DNA of 52,429 nucleotides from Polyangia bacterium (GTDB lineage Bacteria; Myxococcota_A; Polyangia; Polyangiales; Polyangiaceae): NCBI GenBank assembly GCA_030426145.1, contig JAUHZF010000016.1, positions 1 to 52,429 on the forward strand. Reading direction: 5' to 3'. Below are positions 51,366-52,429 of this stretch, one piece after another (position 1 is the first letter of the stretch; each line of letters begins with the position of its first letter). Under the pieces are notes generated by a model. That model searched no databases and was not told where the DNA came from. It saw only the letters and a program-made list of their open reading frames with translations. Both the position numbers and the translations under genes were made by a program.

Positions 51366-52429
51366 TGCTGAACGGACTTCTCCATTCTCGTCGACAAACC
51401 AGGGGGGCGCCGCATACGCACCATTGCCCGGTGGTGTTCAAGACACAGAAACCCGGTTTTCACTTTTTCGGCTACTACGACGTCAGTCCCATCGACGCGA
51501 CGGGCAATCGACTTCTCACGCATCGGGTGAGCGACTTCGAGCGCATGCCACGCGCCGATGACGTCGTGGAGCTCGGCGTGTGGGACATCGAGAGCGGTGG
51601 CTACCAGAAGCTCGGCGAAACGAGAGCATACAACTGGCAGCAGGGCTCGAAGCTCCAGTGGGTCGGGCCGGACTTCGAGACACGCGTCATATTCAACGAT
51701 CGCGAGGACGGTCGCTTCGTGTCGCGAATTCACGACCTCGCGACAGGCGACGTTCGTACCCTCCCGTTTCCGGTCTACACCGTCAATCCCAACGGAAAAT
51801 CCGCCATCTGCACGAACTTCGAGCGCAGCTACTTCCCTCGGGAAGGGTACTCCTATCAAGGCGTCGTGAAGCCAGAGTGGAACGTGCCTATTCACCCCGA
51901 TGACGGCTTGTTTCGCCTCGACCTCGCATCAGGTGAGTTAGAGCGCATTCTTTCGACCTCACAACTCGTCGAGCATCAACCGCTCTCATCGATGGCTGGA
52001 GCGCCGCACTACCTGGAGCACGCAATGTTCAACACGGATGGCAGTCGCTTCGTGTTCCTTCATCGCTGGCAGCTTCCCAGCGGGGCGACCTACGACCGTG
52101 CCTACACCGCCGACGAGGACGGGGGGCGCCTCCATCTTCTGCTTGATTCGAGCCTGTTCAGCCATTGCGGCTGGCGCACGCCTCGCGAGCTCACCGCGTG
52201 GGCAAAGATGCCCAGCGCCATGGGTACGCTTCGGCGTCATCGCGCACTCACCAAGTTCGTATTGGCGCCAGCGCTGCCGATCTACCGACGGTTGCTGCGC
52301 CCCACCAACAAGCTGCGTGCCGCCATCGGAGGAGGCAACTACGTGCACATGGTCGATCGCGCCGGCGAACGACGTCTCCTGTCCCGTTCTGTGTCGTGGC
52401 CCGGTGATGGCCACTGCACTTGGCACCCT
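51365..52429 (+). CDS. Beta-propeller-like protein of the polysaccharide locus, cut by the window end
   Basis: The first 355 residues; the ORF is open at the window end, so the C-terminus is missing. No signal peptide is evident (MLNGLLHSRRQTRG). Repeating D-x-x-S/T-G segments (VWDIESGGYQKLGE, IHDLATGDVRTLPF, FRLDLASGELERIL), each followed by a hydrophobic strand, suggest a six- or seven-bladed propeller. HFFGYYDVSPID near the start matches proteins that commonly accompany GT4 enzymes in exopolysaccharide loci; I do not know a biochemical role. It overlaps the previous gene by one base. Confidence 0.7.
   Translation, partial: MLNGLLHSRRQTRGAPHTHHCPVVFKTQKPGFHFFGYYDVSPIDATGNRLLTHRVSDFERMPRADDVVELGVWDIESGGYQKLGETRAYNWQQGSKLQWVGPDFETRVIFNDREDGRFVSRIHDLATGDVRTLPFPVYTVNPNGKSAICTNFERSYFPREGYSYQGVVKPEWNVPIHPDDGLFRLDLASGELERILSTSQLVEHQPLSSMAGAPHYLEHAMFNTDGSRFVFLHRWQLPSGATYDRAYTADEDGGRLHLLLDSSLFSHCGWRTPRELTAWAKMPSAMGTLRRHRALTKFVLAPALPIYRRLLRPTNKLRAAIGGGNYVHMVDRAGERRLLSRSVSWPGDGHCTWHP

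Overview
The window looks like a chromosome segment from a myxobacterium (phylum Myxococcota, probably the Polyangia side). The clues are very high GC, a giant Ser/Thr kinase with WD40 repeats paired with a sigma factor, lipoproteins with long Gly/Ser/Thr-rich linkers, cysteine-rich extracellular proteins with CGDG...ECDDGN repeats, and two proteins ending in MYXO-CTERM-like tails. I saw no rRNA, tRNA, CRISPR array, insertion sequence or phage gene.

Layout. 1-487: gene-free, repeat-rich. 488-6789 (minus): sigma factor and a receptor-like kinase. 6919-12066 (plus): RND/MMPL transporter, Lys-rich lipoprotein, TPR protein. 12273: ribosome hibernation factor behind a candidate sigma-54 promoter. 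12710-15103 (minus): SLC12-like transporter. 15232-17987 (plus): periplasmic pair (FG-GAP-like protein, Tat-exported solute-binding protein). 18005-22524: lipoprotein hydrolase, TetR regulator, CapA-like lipoprotein, GT-C membrane protein. 22736-25033: Cys-rich lipoprotein, c-type cytochrome lipoprotein, small outer-membrane protein.

25227-31697 is the most interesting part: a lasso-peptide biosynthetic cluster. It has a split B1 (PqqD-like) and B2 (transglutaminase-like protease), a C cyclase, an HPr-kinase-like tailoring enzyme, an ABC exporter, and a PRMT-like methyltransferase whose N-terminus resembles a PqqD domain. The precursor is a 55-59 residue ORF at 27639-27818. Its leader has Tyr at -17, Pro at -14 and Thr at -2, and its predicted core is GGSGRSPDGRFFRFKT with a Gly1-Asp8 ring. 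The precursor overlaps the cyclase stop codon by one base. A PRMT-type enzyme dedicated to an Arg-rich lasso core would be unusual.

31790-42481 holds three large secreted proteins: a paralogue of the 22736 lipoprotein, a 14-repeat FG-GAP protein and a 14-repeat DUF4215 protein. Interleaved with them are a nucleotidyltransferase and a UDP-glucuronate decarboxylase-like enzyme. 42731 to the end is an exopolysaccharide locus: O-antigen ligase/polymerase-like protein with a TPR-type C-terminus, two GT4 glycosyltransferases, a methyltransferase, a Wzc-like co-polymerase/tyrosine kinase, and a beta-propeller-like protein cut by the window edge.
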